Shown: in pieces, positions 1 through 13,800 of the stretch
Layout: each line of letters starts with the position of its first letter
Position numbering within the stretch: the first letter of the stretch is position 1
Source of the DNA: Diplolepis rosae
Lineage: Eukaryota; Arthropoda; Insecta; Hymenoptera; Diplolepididae
Assembly (NCBI GenBank): GCA_030998225.1
Contig: JAPYXD010000677.1
Location: 11,903,501-11,967,500 of the forward strand
Reading direction: 5' to 3'
Length of the DNA: 64,000 nt
Made by a program: the position numbers and the translations under genes
The notes under the pieces: generated by a model
Seen by the model: the letters and a program-made list of their open reading frames with translations, nothing else
The model's database searches: none
What the model was told of the DNA's origin: nothing

Positions 1-3000
1 AATTGATGGAAATAGGACCTCGGGCAGAGTGCCTGACCTCACTGAAGGCCAAGAGTACGAGTTCAGGGTGATCGCCATTAATAAGGGTGGTCCAGGAGAA
101 CCTTCGGAAGCCTCAGCACCAATTGTTGCTAAAGCACGTTACCGTAAGTTTATTCTATAATTCATAATATTGCGAGAGTTTTATAGAAGAATTTGATCAT
201 TTTCTCATTGTTTTTTACAGTGGCTCCTAGTTTTGACAAACTTCTATTGCAAGACATGGTTGTTCGAGCTGGTCAAAAGATCAGTTACGATATTCCTATC
301 GAAGCATCACCTAAACCCACTGCAACCTGGACTATTCATGGTGTTGAGATTGCAGCTGATGAACGTCATGATATTTTCACTACCAATATTAACACCAGCT
401 TCGAAATTCCTTTCGCTACAAGGTCTGACACTGGAAGATACACTCTCACGCTTACTAACAGCCAAGGAAGCTTTAGGTAAGAAATTTTTAGTGTAAAATA
501 GCTGTTAGATAGTTGCAATTTATTTTTTTAAATTTTAATTCGATTGACTGATGAAATTTATAAACTTTATTAAATATATTTATAGTGCCAGTGCCAATGT
601 CACTGTTATTGACAAGCCATCGCCACCTCAGAAGCCATTAGATGTTTCGAATATTACAAAGGAAAGTTGTCACCTATCGTGGTTACCACCCAAGGACAAC
701 GGTGGCACTCCAATTCTTCATTACATTATTGAGAAAATGGATCTTTCCCGTGGAACATGGTCTGATGCTGGAATGAGTATGATTACGAAACATGATGTGA
801 GTCGATTAGTGCATCGCAAGGAATACCTATTCAGAGTAAAGGCCGTAAATAGTGTCGGTGAATCAGAACCTTTGGAAACCCCTAACAGCATCATTGCTAA
901 GAACGAATTTGACGAGCCTGATGCACCCGGAAAGCCACGCATCGTTGATTGGGATAAGGACCACGTCGATCTTGAATGGCCAGCACCAGCAAGTGATGGT
1001 GGTTCTCCAATAACTGGGTATATTATCCAGAAAAAAGAAAAAGGAAATCCTTACTGGACAAACGCAGTTCATGTTCCACCTTCAAAAACGAGTGCTACTG
1101 TTCCTGATTTGACTGAAGGCCAGGAATATGAATTCCGTGTAATTGCTGTCAATGCTGCAGGACAATCAGAACCCTCTGAACCTAGTGACCTCGTCACGGC
1201 TAAACCACGTCACTGTAAGTATTGGTTCAATATTCCTTATTTTTTTACTAAAAAAATAGGAACATTTTAAATCAATATTTAATCTCCTGTATTTTTTTAC
1301 AGTGGCTCCTAAGATTAAAACTCCATTGCAAGACATTCGCATCAAGGCTGGTATGATATTCCACGTAGATATTGACTTCGTCGGTGAGCCAACACCTGAA
1401 GTGAGATGGTCTGTTGCAAATAAAGATTTAGAGACGAATGAAAGGACAACTGTTACTTCTATTGGTTACCATACAATTGTACACACAGTCAATGCTAAGA
1501 GATCAGATTCTGGAACTTACCATTTGCTGTTAAGGAATGAGAATGGAATCGATGAGGGTAGCTTCCAGTTAACCGTCTTGGATAAACCTAGCCCACCACA
1601 AGGTCCTCTTGAGTATGAGGAAGTCACCAACCAGTCAGTCACTCTTTCTTGGAAGCCTCCTAAGGACAATGGTGGAAGTGAATTAACGTAAGTATACTTG
1701 ATGTCGAATCGCATAAAACAGATCTATCACAGAATTTTAATCAATATTTTTTTTAACAGTGGATACGTCATCGAGAAGCGAGATTTGACTCATGGTGGTG
1801 GCTGGGTTCCAGCTGTGACACACGTCAATCCTAAATTCAATCATGCAACTGTTCCTCGCCTTATTGAGGGAACGAAGTACGAATTCCGAGTTTGTGCTGA
1901 AAATTTGCAAGGCAAATCCGAACCTCTCAATACTGATCGCGGAGTTGTTGCAAAGAATCAATTCAGTAAGTAAAGATGAATAAGAGATGCATAGTGAACT
2001 TATTTCATGTATATTTTGGTATGTTATGTAACTATTATACACTTTTAAATTGTAGACGTGCCCGGACAACCTGGCAAACCTGAGTGTGTTGATGCTAGTA
2101 AGGATCACATTAAGATCAACTGGACCCCACCAATTAGTACTGGTGGATCAAATATTATTGGTTATGATGTAGAACGTCGAGACAGAGCAACAGGTCGGTG
2201 GATCAAGCTTAACAAGGAGCCAATAAAACCCACAGAATACTACGACGATCATGTTGCTGAAGGTCACCAATATGAGTACCGAGTAACTGCCATCAATGCA
2301 GCTGGTGCTGGAAAACCTAGTGACACTTCAGCTGTATTCACCGCTAAACCAATGAAGGAGAAACCAAAACTTTATCTCGATGGACTCATCGGACGCAGGA
2401 TTAAAGTTCGTGCTGGAGAACCAATCAATGTCAATATTCCCATATCAGGTGCACCCACTCCAACTATTGAGTGGACTAAGAACCTAATAAAGCTTCCTGA
2501 AACTCATCGTATATCGGTAGGAATTACGCTATGATATTTTTTAAAGGAATTTATTATTTTAAAAGTGGTTATCAATAAAATGTGCAATTTTTTCAGTCTG
2601 AAACTAAGAGTGATCACACGCACCTGCTTATTGAGAAATCCGTTCGAGAAGACAGTGGAAAGTACACAATCAGTGCAGTAAACGATTATGGTAGAGATTC
2701 AGCCGACATTGAGGTGATCGTTGTTGACAAGCCTGGACCGCCAACTGGACCCATTCATTACACAGGAACGACTCAAGATTCTGTATCCCTTTCATGGAAT
2801 CCACCCCAAGACGATGGTGGTTCAGCTATTACCAACTACATTGTTGAAGTTGCAGATTACAGTTCAGAAAACTGGCGTCAGGTGCGTTAAAAAGAAGTAA
2901 AATATTGTCAACACTGATAAATAAGCAGTGAAATTTATGCAAACAATTTTTTATTATAGTGTCCTGGATACTGCCCTACAACCCACTTCATAGCAAAGGG

Positions 3001-6000
3001 ATTATCAGAGGGCAAGAAATACGTCTTCCGCGTAAGAGCCGAAACGATGTATGGTGTATCCGAACCTTTGGAAGGCAAACCAGTTGTTGCCAAGTGTCCT
3101 TTCGATCCGCCAGATGCTCCAAGTCAACCAGAAATTCTGGGATACACACCGAACAGCTGCAGCTTGGCTTGGAAGCCTCCCCTCAATACTGGTGGAAAAC
3201 CAATCACAGGTACCTTTTTGATTTATACTGAGATTATTAATGTGAAATTAAAATGAATGTATGTCAAGAAAAAATATCACAAACAAATTTTTGTTCAGGT
3301 TACTATGTTGAAAAACGCGAACGTGGTGGCGAGTGGCTGAAGGTCAACAACTATCCAACACCAAACACTTCCTTCACGGTGCAAGATCTTCATGATGGAG
3401 GTCGATATGAGTTTAGAGTGATTGCTGTTAACGAAGCAGGTCCTGGAAAACCAAGCAAGCCTACTGAACCAATTACCGCTGGTCACCAAAGATGTAAGTA
3501 TCCCATAATTTAAAATCCGAATGGGATTGATAAAGAATTGGATTTTAAAATAATAATAAATTTTATAGTGCCTCCGGATGCTCCTGAACAGCCAAAACCA
3601 GATCGTATTACGAAAGATTCCGTCACTTTATCGTGGCGTCCACCTCGTAATGATGGAGGAGCTAAAGTACGAGGATATATTATCCAACAGAAGAAAGCTA
3701 GAGGAGACGAGCCTTGGAAAGACGTTAATGGCGTCCCGGTTCCAGCAACTGTATTCACCGTTCCAAAACTCACAGAAGGCGAGGAATATTTGTTCCGAGT
3801 CATTGCCGTTAATGATATTGGTCAGAGTCCTCCTAGTCGACAGAGTAATCCGATTGTCATTGAAGAGCAACCCAACAAACCGATTATGGATCTTGGAGCA
3901 GTTAGAGATATCACTGTCCGTGCTGGAGAAGACTTTTGTATACACGTGCCTTATGTTGGATTCCCCAAACCAACTGCCACCTGGTTTGCCAATGATATTG
4001 TCAAAGATGAATCTGATTCACGCGTACATCAACAGTTGGCAGATGATTATGCAAGGTATTGATTAACTATTCTTTTTCTTTTATAAATTCTTTTGTGACC
4101 ATTATTTCTAACGTAGTTACTACTTACTTATTGCTTTCATTTTTTAGTCTTGTGGTGAAAAATTCAAAACGATCTGACGGTGGTCAATATCGTTTACAAT
4201 TAAGGAATTCATCAGGTTTCGACACAGCTACTGTCAATGTTAGAGTTCTTGATCGTCCAAGTCCACCTCAAAACTTACGAGCTGATGAATTTGCTGGTGA
4301 TGCACTCACTCTGTTCTGGAACCCACCCAAAGACAATGGTGGTGCAGATGTTACAAACTATGTTATCGAGAAACGAGAACCAAGACAGCTCGCATGGACT
4401 AAGGTATGTTTTGAGCGATTGATATATAATTTTTATGTTTCAATAAAATTAGACAAATTCATGAATTCAAGTTCTTTAAATGTAGGTAAGCGGATATGTA
4501 ACAACGCCATTCATACGAGTGCGAAACTTAGAGATTGGTGGTCTCTACGAGTTCAGAGTGATGGCTGAAAATCAATATGGAACATCTGATCCTGTCACAA
4601 CAATGGATCCGATCAAAGCAAGATATCCATTTGATCCTCCTGGTGCACCTGGTGCCCCTCGTGGAATTGAAACGACAGAAGACAGCATCACTATCACCTG
4701 GACTAAACCTCGCCATGATGGAGGCTCGCCGATTACAGGCTATATCATTGAGAAGCGCCAATTCAATGATGAGAAATGGGTTAAAGCAACACCGGCCCAC
4801 ATTCCAGATACCACTTACAAGTAAATTTTTAAACTAATCTCTAAATCAATAAAATACTATACGAGTACTACTTTAATTTTAAAAAAATGTACTTAATTTT
4901 TTAACAGGGTTGGCGGTCTCATTGAAAATCATGAATACGAATTCCGCGTAGCTGCAGAAAATGCTGCAGGTCAAGGTCCCTGGAGTTTAGGCTCCGACGC
5001 TATTCGTGCAAGCGCACCAACATGTATGTTTTATTTTATGTTTTATATTTCATACTTCCACATAAAACTTCCTCTTCTTCATTGAGTATTATATATAACT
5101 TGCTTATTTTGTTTACAGCCGCACCTAAGATCACAAGCGATCTGAGCATTCGTGACATGACAGTAATTGCTGGAGAACCGTTTACAATTACTGTTCCTTT
5201 CACGGCACATCCTAAGCCAAGGCCCAATTGGAGCATCAATGGCGAAGATGTTGTAACAGATGAAAGAATTAAATTCGAAACCACCGATATTGCTTCCAAA
5301 TTCATTAATAAAAAAGCAAAACGATCTGATACAGGAAACTATACGATCTACTTGACGAATACTGTTGGTACAGATTCAGCTTCCTGTAAAGTTTTGGTTG
5401 TAGATAAGCCATCACCTCCTCAAGGTCCTTTGGATATTTCAGACATCACGCCAGAAACCTGTGCGCTTTCTTGGAGACCACCTTTCGATGATGGTGGTTC
5501 TCCAGTTACAAACTACATTGTCGAAAAACTAGATCCTGCTGGTTTCTGGGTCAAGCTTAGCAGTTTTGTAAGACATACTCATTACGACGTGATTGGATTG
5601 GAACCCAGTCGTCAGTATAACTTCCGAATACGCGCTGAAAACCAATATGGAGTTTCAGAACCACTTGTAGGTCTTGAACCGATAACAGCTAAATTCCCCT
5701 TCACTGTTCCTGATCCACCAGGAAAACCTCGAGTTTCTGACTGGGAGAGCACCAGTATCACAATTAATTGGGACAGACCTGTATCTGATGGAGGTTCACG
5801 AATTCAAGGTTACAAGGTCGAATTCCGAGACCCAGCAGATGATGCTAACTGGCGAATTGCTAATGACTACATTGTAAAAGATACAAGTTATATTTGCTAT
5901 GGCTTGCAAAGTGGCCATGAGTATGAATTCAGAGTCCGGGCTAAGAACGCAGCTGGTCTTAGTAAGCCTAGCCCACCTTCCACTACCTTCAAGTTGAAGA

Positions 6001-8430
6001 ATAAATTCAACGTTCCATCGCCGCCTGGAACACCACAGGTTGTTAAAGTTGGCAAGAATTACGTCGACCTCAGGTGGGAAGCTCCAGCTTCTGATGGAGG
6101 TAGTCGAATCACAGGTTATATCGTGGAGAAACGAGAAATGGGTGGAGGAGGATGGGTTAAATGCAACGATTATAATGTTACTGATTTGGAATACACAGTT
6201 CTTCACTTAATTGAGAAAGGGGATTATGAATTTAGGATATTTGCAGTCAACGCTGCTGGAAGATCAGAGCCCAGCTCCTGCACTACTCCTGTTAAGATCT
6301 GCGAGGTTGAAGGTGGAGAGAAACCAGATTTCATCAGGCCACTGCCTTTCAGCCAGGGTGTACCTCTTGGAAAAGTACATGTATTCGAATGCGAAGCATC
6401 TGGAAAACCAACTCCGACTGCCAGGTGGTTGAAGAATGGTAGGGAAATAACATCTGGAGGCAGATTTAAGGTAGAAACAATCGGAGGTGTATTCAGGCTA
6501 GTGATATCAGAGGTCTGGGAAGCAGATGATGGAGATTACACCTGCCAGGCATCAAATCCTGTAGGATTCGCTAACACGTCCTCAAGACTGAAAATTGGTT
6601 CACCACCAAGAATTGATCGTATACCTGATGATCTCTATCTACCTGAAGGTGACAATACCAAGATAAAAATATTCTATAGTGGAGATCAACCAATGGATAT
6701 TATTCTTAAGAAAGACGGCAGAGAGATAGTTGAGTCTACTCATATCAAGTACACCGTGTTCGATGAATACCTTATTATATTTATTAAGGATGTCAACAAG
6801 GATGATGCCGGCACTTATGAATTGTCAATTAAAAATAATAGTGGCAGCGTAAGTGCTTCATTCAATGTATTCATTACAGGACTCCCAGGACCACCAACAG
6901 GACCTCTCGATGTTACAAATATTGACAAACACACTTGCACTCTCACGTGGCATCCACCGAAATATGACGGTGGCTTGAGAATAACACACTACGTAATAGA
7001 ACGTCGTGATGTTAACTACGACCGCTGGATTATTGTTACCTCATTCTGCAAGGAACATAGCCACGTTGTACTTGGCTTAACTGAAAATCAGGAATATCTC
7101 TTTAGAGTAATGGCAGTTAATGATAACGGTATGGGACCTCCTCTTCAAGGCACCAATCCAATTAAAGCCAAAGGTCTATTTGACCCTCCAGGACCTCCAG
7201 GAACGCCAAAAGTTATCGAAGTTGGCGGGGATTTTGTCAATCTATCTTGGGACAAACCTGAAACAGATGGAGGCGCAAGGATTCAAGGCTACTGGGTAGA
7301 AAAACGAGAAGTTGGAAATCAAACGTGGCAACGTGTCAACGCTCTTATAAGTTTGACTAACCAGATAAACATCAGTAATCTAATAGAAGGAAGACAATAC
7401 GAATTCCGAGTCTTTGCTCAGAACGAAGCTGGTCTTAGTCCAGAATCGAAGGCTTCCACTTCCGTGAAGGTTAAAGATCCACTAGAAGTAAAGGCACCTG
7501 AAGTGATTAAACCTCTTGCAAACGTAAACTGCGTTCAAAATCACAACGCACACTTTAAATGCGTCATTACTGGAGTTCCGAAACCAAATATCACATGGTT
7601 CAAGGGCGCCAGGGAGATCGTGAATGGATCTCGTTACCAAATCTACACGGAAGGAGATTTGCATAATCTAATAGTAATGGATGTCTTCGGAGAAGACGCA
7701 GATGAATACGTATGTCGAGCTGTCAATAAGGGAGGTGCTAAGTCTACGAAAGGAGAACTGTTTATAATGACACCACCTAAATTAAACGTTCCACCGAGAT
7801 TCCGTGACACAGCCTTCTTTGATAAAGGTCAAAACGTTGTTATTAAGATCCCCTTCACTGGATTCCCGAAACCAAAAATTTCTTGGGTCAGAGAAGGAGA
7901 AACTATCGAGTCTGGAAGTCACTACTCTGTGGAGGTCACTGAAAGACACGCTGTTCTTACGATCAGAGACGCTAGCAAGATCGATTCCGGTCCGTACCGT
8001 ATAACAGCTGAGAACGAACTTGGTCAGGACTCAGCGATTATTAAAATCCAGATTAGCGATCGTCCTGATCCACCAAGATTCCCACAGATTGATAACGTGG
8101 GTCACGATTCGCTGGCACTTAGCTGGAAGCCTCCAGTCTGGGACGGTGGTAGTAACATTACAAACTATCTCGTTGAGAAACGAGAGCATCCAATGAGCAG
8201 TTGGATCCGCGTTGGTAGCACCAGATTTTGTACCATGGCTGTTTGTAATCTGGGACCTGGTAAGCAGTACGATTTCCGTATCTTTGCGGAGAACGTCTAC
8301 GGTCGCTCTGAACCGAGTGAAGTGTCGCCACTGATAACAACCAAGGGTCAAATTAAGAGAGAGTTCAAGCAAAAAGAATACAAAGTCGATGAAAACGGAA
8401 AGAGGATACGAGGACGTGATGATGAGAAGG
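1..8430 (+). other. Projectin Fn3/Ig repeat region
   Basis: Domain order read from the translated exons. Fn3 (end), Ig (from 221), Fn3, Fn3, Ig (1303), Fn3, Fn3, Ig (about 2360), Fn3, Fn3, Fn3 (3569), Ig (about 3870), Fn3, Fn3, Ig (5119), Fn3, Fn3, Fn3 (about 6010), Ig (about 6320), Ig (about 6600), Fn3, Fn3, Ig (about 7490), Ig (about 7780), Fn3 (about 8060). Fn3 units show the PPDxPxxP opening, a central SLSWxPPxxDGG and the YEFRVxAxNxxG signature. Ig units show GxPxPxxxW and DSGxYxxxxxN. Most of the 5119-8749 block is a single 3.6-kb exon, while the upstream repeats are cut into exons of 116-629 nt. Confidence 0.9.
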
Positions 8431-11400
8431 TTCAGAATTATGACCAGTTTGTCTTTGACGTTTACAGTAAATACGTGCCACAACCAGTGGAAATTAAACA
8501 CACATCTGTTTACGATAAATATGATATCCTCGAAGAAATTGGAACTGGAGCTTTCGGTGTTGTGCATCGTTGTCGCGAAAGGGCTACTGGCAACATTTTT
8601 GCAGCTAAATTTATTCCAGTTTCACACCTGATGGAAAAAGAACTTATCAGGAAAGAAATTGATATTATGAACCACCTTCATCATCCTAAACTTATCAATT
8701 TGCACGATGCCTTTGAAGACGACGACGAAATGGTTTTGATTTTCGAATTGTAAGTATGGCAATATTTTTACCAATACATTTCATTTTTCACACATCTATA
8801 GTAGTTTGACTTGAGGTTGCGAAAGGTACAAGGTTAGCAACCTGTTAAACTATCTAACCATTTGATTGTAAACCAACATTCACTCTATAGAGTATTTTCT
8901 ATGCGTAGCTTGTCTGGTGGCGAACTTTTTGAAAGAATCACGGCTGAAGGCTACACGATGTCTGAAGCAGAGGTCATTAATTACATGCGACAGATTTGCG
9001 AGTCAGTTAAACACATGCACGAGAAAAACATCATTCACTTGGGCAAGTTTACGGTTATTGAGAGCGTAATTCAAACATTGACAAGCGTTATCTAATGATT
9101 TGTTTCGTTTCACAGATATCAAGCCAGAAAATATCATGTGTCAAACACGTAACAGTACCAACATCAAGCTGATTGACTTTGGTCTCGCAACAAAGTTAGA
9201 TCCAAATGAAGTCGTGAAAATCAGTACAGGAACAGCAGAATTTGCTGCACCTGAAATTGTCGAACGCGAACCAGTTGGATTTTACACTGATATGTGGGCC
9301 TGTGGTGTATTAGGCTATGTTCTGTAAGTACCTACAAACTTATTTTTAAGAGAAATAAAGTTAATATTAGATGCACACAGGATTGTTAGAAAAAAGTACT
9401 AAATAAAATCTTTGATAAATTTTTGTGCTCATTAATTTTTACTCATCTAGATTGAGTGGTCTGTCTCCCTTCGCTGGTGATAACGACATCGAGACTCTGA
9501 AGAACGTGAAAGCTTGCGACTGGGACTTCGATGAAGAAGCATTCCGTGATGTTTCCGATGAAGGCAAAGACTTTATTAGGAGGCTGCTCGTCAAAAATAA
9601 AGAGTATGATTATATTTGAATTATCTAAAAATGTATCTGCTTCTATTTTTAAAAAAATAAGTCAGTCAATTGTTTAACACAAAACCATGTTTCTATTTTA
9701 GAAAACGCATGACCGCTCATGAGTGTCTCATGCATCCATGGCTCAAAGGTGATCATAGCAACAGAACAAAAACTATTGAACGCAATCGATACATCAGCTT
9801 CAGAGATAAACTGCGAGCACAATACGAACGTTGGGATAAATACGTTCTTCCCATTGGCCGGCTAGCCGAATACTCTGCACTTAGGAAACTTCTTATTGAA
9901 AAGTACAGAATAATAGATGCAGTCATAGGTAAGACATTATTAATCTATTTTACAAAACTTATTCCTACATTTAAATAGGATATAGAAAACTCACCTTTTT
10001 GCTATTTTAGATCGTAGACAAGCGGCTCCAAGATTTGTCATAAAACCACAGAGTGCCTTCTGCTACGAAGGACAGAGTGTCAAGTTCACATGTCGAGTCA
10101 TTGCTTTAGCGCCTCCAGTTCTCACTTGGTACCACAACAACCAGGAACTGCGACAATCTGTGAAATTCATGAAACGCTACATTGGCGATGATTACACCTT
10201 TATCATTAACAGGGTTAAATTAGAAGATAGAGGAGAATACCTTATTAGAGCAGAAAACTCCTATGGTTTTAGAGAAGAAGTTGTCTTCCTAAATGTTCAG
10301 CGTGAGTTTGCTATTTTTAAAGATAACAAGTGAATTAACGAAAACAGATAGCTTATTGGTTATTTTATTCATAGCAATACCAAAGGAAGTTCCTGCATAC
10401 CGCCGTGAACTTCAACCACTTCGCAGACGAGAACCTCTACCTTACCACTGCTGGATGGAAACAACAGAATGTGCTCCAGACTTCACATTCTTACTTAGAC
10501 CACGTGTTATGCAAATTAGACAGACTTGCAAATTATTGTGTTGCTTAAGTGGTAAACCAACACCAACGGTTAAGTGGTATAAGAATTCGAAAGAACTGTC
10601 TAAATATGAGTATTCAATGACACATTCGGACGGTGTTGTGACTATGGAAATTGTCGATTGTAAGCCAGAAGACAGTGGTAAATACCGTTGTGTGGCTACC
10701 AACAAACACGGAACTGACGAGACCAGCTGTGTAGTAATTGTTGAAGGTATGTCCTAAATTTTATTATTTTATTAAAAACGGTTATCTCTGTTGACAATTG
10801 TATGACTTATGGTTACGATTTTCATCATACTGAAATGAATGAAGTTCATATGTATAAAATAAAATTAATTACAGGCTCTGGTGAAACCGACGAAGAAATG
10901 CAACTAGCCCATGACTTCTTACATTCAGGAGGTATAACTTGTTTTAACTGGTGTGACAAATAATATTCTTTAGGTTTATTCAAAAAGCAATAAAATGATG
11001 TTTTAATCCAGAAAGATCTTATTCACACCTTTTCTTTTATTAATCTATTTTAGTTTTCAGTTTTTGAACAACCTTACAGAATATAACTGACGACCGTCAC
11101 AACTTTTTGATATCTTTAATAGAATCTTATAATATTCTTTTTTATGCGAAAATATTTTTTATCTCTGTTCATTGCTAACGAAATCACTTGTTTCTTTAGA
11201 TCGAAAGTTCATCGAACAGCCCCTGAAACCGCCAATTCATCCAATTGTAACAATGCATACTGCATCAGGCTACAGTGGATACTCCAGTAAAACAACAGGA
11301 CACGATATGACGCGTAGTTACACTAGTTCCTCTTCAGCAGTTAGAGATACGTCTAGTTATTCTTCATCAGTTAGAGACACATCTAATTACTCATCAACAG

Positions 11401-13148
11401 TTAGAGACACGTCTAGTGCCATGAGAAAGGATACATCATCGACACTAAAACAAAGTTCAACAGTAGACAGAACCTCCTCTAAGGTATTTCTTTAAAAATT
11501 AATTTTTTCTCAAAGCAAATTCTAACTATTTAATAAATTTATTCACAGATTTCCAAAGAAATAAACGGCAAATTGAATGAATTGGCATCGGCGCCTCCAG
11601 TAGATAAGAAAAACCTTAAAAAGTACGGTAGCAAACTTGATGCAACCGGTAGTCCATCCAGGTCTAGGAGTACAACAAAAGAAATTATACGTAAGTTATT
11701 TGTAAAAAAATACTGTATTTTATATAAAGGCACGCTTTGAAGGTATAAAATTACATAAAACAGTCTTATTCCGTGATTAAATAAAAACATTTCTCAAACT
11801 AATTTATTTTGACTAAAGATCCACCCGATGATGCATCAATGGGGCCTCCCAAATTCACGAAAGAACTTAAAGACCTCACTATCGATGACGGAGCGAAACT
11901 AGAGTTAACAGTAAAAGTCGAGGGCGATCCAGAACCTCAAGTGAACTGGACGAAGAATGGCAATGTAAGACTACAATATTTTATAAAAAATGTTTCAAAG
12001 TTACTATAACGTGAGCTTAAATATGGAAAATATTATAAAATACTAATTTTACAATTACTTTAATATTGCTACAGCCACTGAGCTCATCGGAAGTTATGGA
12101 TCTAAAGTACAAAGGCGGAGTCGCAACTTTAATCATCAACGAGGTATTCCCCGAAGACGAGGGCACATATGTTTGTACAGCAACAAATAGTATCGGATCA
12201 ATCACAACAACTTGTAAATTAACGATCAATCGTAAGTACTTACAGACATAATTTTCTTTAAACAGGTCACATATTCTAAAAAATATACTTTAAAAGTCTA
12301 TTCTAAAAATTTCTAATTGAACTAATAAAAGATCTAATCTAAACGAGCGGTTGCAATTATAGCTATGGCAGTCGCAACGGAAAAATCTAAAGAGGGAGAA
12401 GAAAAGGACAAGGCGCCTCAAATAGTAGATCACTTAAATAGTACGGCAGTTGCTGATGGCGAATCCATCACGTTGAGTTGTCGAATTATCGGCGCAAAGA
12501 AATTCGACGTTGTTTGGTTACACAATAACAAGGAAATCAAGCCTAGTAAAGATTTCTTGTATACAAATGAGGCTAACATTTACAAGCTACAAATCGCCGA
12601 AATCTTCCCTGAGGACTGCGGCACTTACACGTGCGAGGCCTTCAACGACGCAGGAGAGAGCTTCTCATCCTGTACTCTCAATGTCCTTGGTAAGTCATAA
12701 AGGTTCACTTACATTTGAGAACGATTATTAACTCTTGGTATTTGTTTCTAGTCCCTAACGAGGAACCTAAGAGTCCAGTGTTCACGACATTCCCACAGTC
12801 GGCAACCGTGAGCGAAGGTGAAGCGGTTACATTTGCTTGCCAGACTGCAACTGCACCCTTAAAAGGTAAAACATTTATTTTTATTAATTTGTAATTATGA
12901 GTCTTTGAAATAGGCGAAATTTAAAAAAATTGTTAAATATTTCAGTAACGTGGCTGAAGGATGGTAAACCAATTGACGAAACGAGTAGTAGGTACACCTT
13001 CAGTTCGGAGGGCGAAACGTCATACAAATTGAAAATAAAATCGTGTACTGCAGCGGACGTTGGACAATACATAGCACGAGCGATCGGCAAAAAGGGTGAA
13101 ACGAATGCCGCTTTCGCTCTGAATGTTCTCAGTGCAAACGATCTCTGA
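1..13148 (+). CDS. bt: Projectin/twitchin (bent) giant muscle kinase, 3' part (28 exons)
   Basis: C-terminal part of the invertebrate giant sarcomeric protein that links thick filaments to Z-discs and carries a titin-like Ser/Thr kinase; the gene starts before the window. Exons: 1-143, 221-476, 586-1214, 1303-1687, 1760-1965, 2056-2516, 2597-2881, 2960-3209, 3299-3493, 3569-4055, 4148-4403, 4486-4820, 4908-5023, 5119-8749, 8909-9042, 9116-9323, 9451-9603, 9702-9928, 10011-10301, 10375-10746, 10875-10931, 11200-11483, 11549-11690, 11819-11964, 12075-12231, 12363-12689, 12752-12865, 12946-13148 (stop TGA). All introns are GT-AG except the one at 9043. The joined exons sum to 10,450 nt and read through without a stop (3,482 residues), which supports the splice choices. 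Order: Fn3/Ig repeats, then Ig-Ig-Fn3-Fn3-Ig-Ig-Fn3-kinase, then five Ig. This is the projectin arrangement. Exon edges were chosen by eye. Confidence 0.95.
8512..9830 (+). other. Titin/twitchin-like protein kinase domain of projectin
   Basis: Encoded by the end of exon 5119-8749 plus exons 8909-9042, 9116-9323, 9451-9603 and the start of 9702-9928. Visible motifs: Gly-rich loop GTGAFGVV at about 8540-8563, ATP lysine in FAAKF at 8607-8609, catalytic loop HLDIKPEN split across the intron at 9043-9115, DFG at about 9174-9182, and AAPE at about 9243-9254. The catalytic Asp, metal-binding Asn and DFG Asp are all present, so activity is expected. HLD in place of HRD is seen in this kinase family. 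The stretch after the kinase (about 9750-9928, basic then amphipathic) corresponds to the autoinhibitory tail of twitchin-type kinases. Confidence 0.9.
9043..9115 (+). other. GC-AG intron inside the kinase catalytic loop
   Basis: The only way to keep the HLDIKPEN catalytic loop is to splice after CACTTGG at 9042 with donor GCAAGT and rejoin at 9116 after CACAG. GCAAGT is the usual sequence of functional GC donors. Moving to the next GT (9047) would replace the catalytic Asp and alter the loop. Confidence 0.8.
10875..10931 (+). other. 57-nt probable cassette exon of projectin
   Basis: A phase-1/phase-1 exon of exactly 19 codons, rich in acidic residues (GETDEEMQ), between the second post-kinase Ig exon and the Ser/Thr-rich linker exon. 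Skipping it keeps the frame, so it could be alternatively spliced. It has ACAG acceptor and GGTATA donor signals. Confidence 0.6.
11200..11690 (+). other. Ser/Thr-rich linker between post-kinase Ig2 and Ig3
   Basis: Exons 11200-11483 and 11549-11690 encode about 142 residues without Ig or Fn3 fold signature. They contain a short imperfect repeat around VRDTSSYSS (three to four copies from about 11330 to 11430), followed by a Lys/Ser-rich stretch. It is probably disordered and may be phosphorylated, as expected for a spacer in a sarcomeric protein; the phosphorylation is inference. Confidence 0.75.
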
Positions 13149-13800
13149 GTCTGTCATTAGTCAGTCTCATCATTTACTATTCAAACCGTGGCTGACAAAA
13201 AAGTCAGTTGCGTTAACATGACTTTTATCGTTGACAATAACATCGAATTCTATGATCGAACTTGACCTGTTCTCGATGCAGCGTCAACGAAACTAACGAA
13301 ATTGCACGACACGATAACCGGAAGCAGGTCGCAAGAATATCTTCGAGTACGAAGGTTACGTATGTTACGAGATAAATATTCATGCATCGAAGTTAAAAGA
13401 AATATTATTATTATTACTATTATTATTTATTACCGATACAGTATGGAGATACTATAGGGCAATATGTTTTCTTTGTTTGTTTGTTACTTCGCAAAAATAA
13501 TGCGTTTAAATCAGCTTCACAATACGCGACTTCGTGCATCGTAAATAGAATCAGTAATTTATTTCTAAGATGCGAAAAAGAATGTAGTTTAGGTAGACCT
13601 AGCCAGCATCCTCTACAGAACTAAATATCAGTGGACTACGTGGATTGCATTCTTTGTCCCATTAAATAAAGAAATATAATTTCGTGTTCAACGACGCTGT
13701 CAGCACAAACCTTCTTATTCCGTATAACCATACACATGGTCGTGTTATATTTGTTTTGAAGACTGCTTCCATTATAAAATAAATGTTAAATAAATAAAAA
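13149..13800 (+). promoter_or_regulatory. Projectin 3'UTR with polyadenylation signals
   Basis: Non-coding sequence after the TGA at 13146-13148. AATAAA occurs at 13665-13670, followed by a GT-rich stretch, and further AATAAA/AAATAAA motifs lie at about 13776-13800. An ATT-repeat tract sits at about 13404-13432. The 13665 signal is the likelier cleavage guide. Confidence 0.6.
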
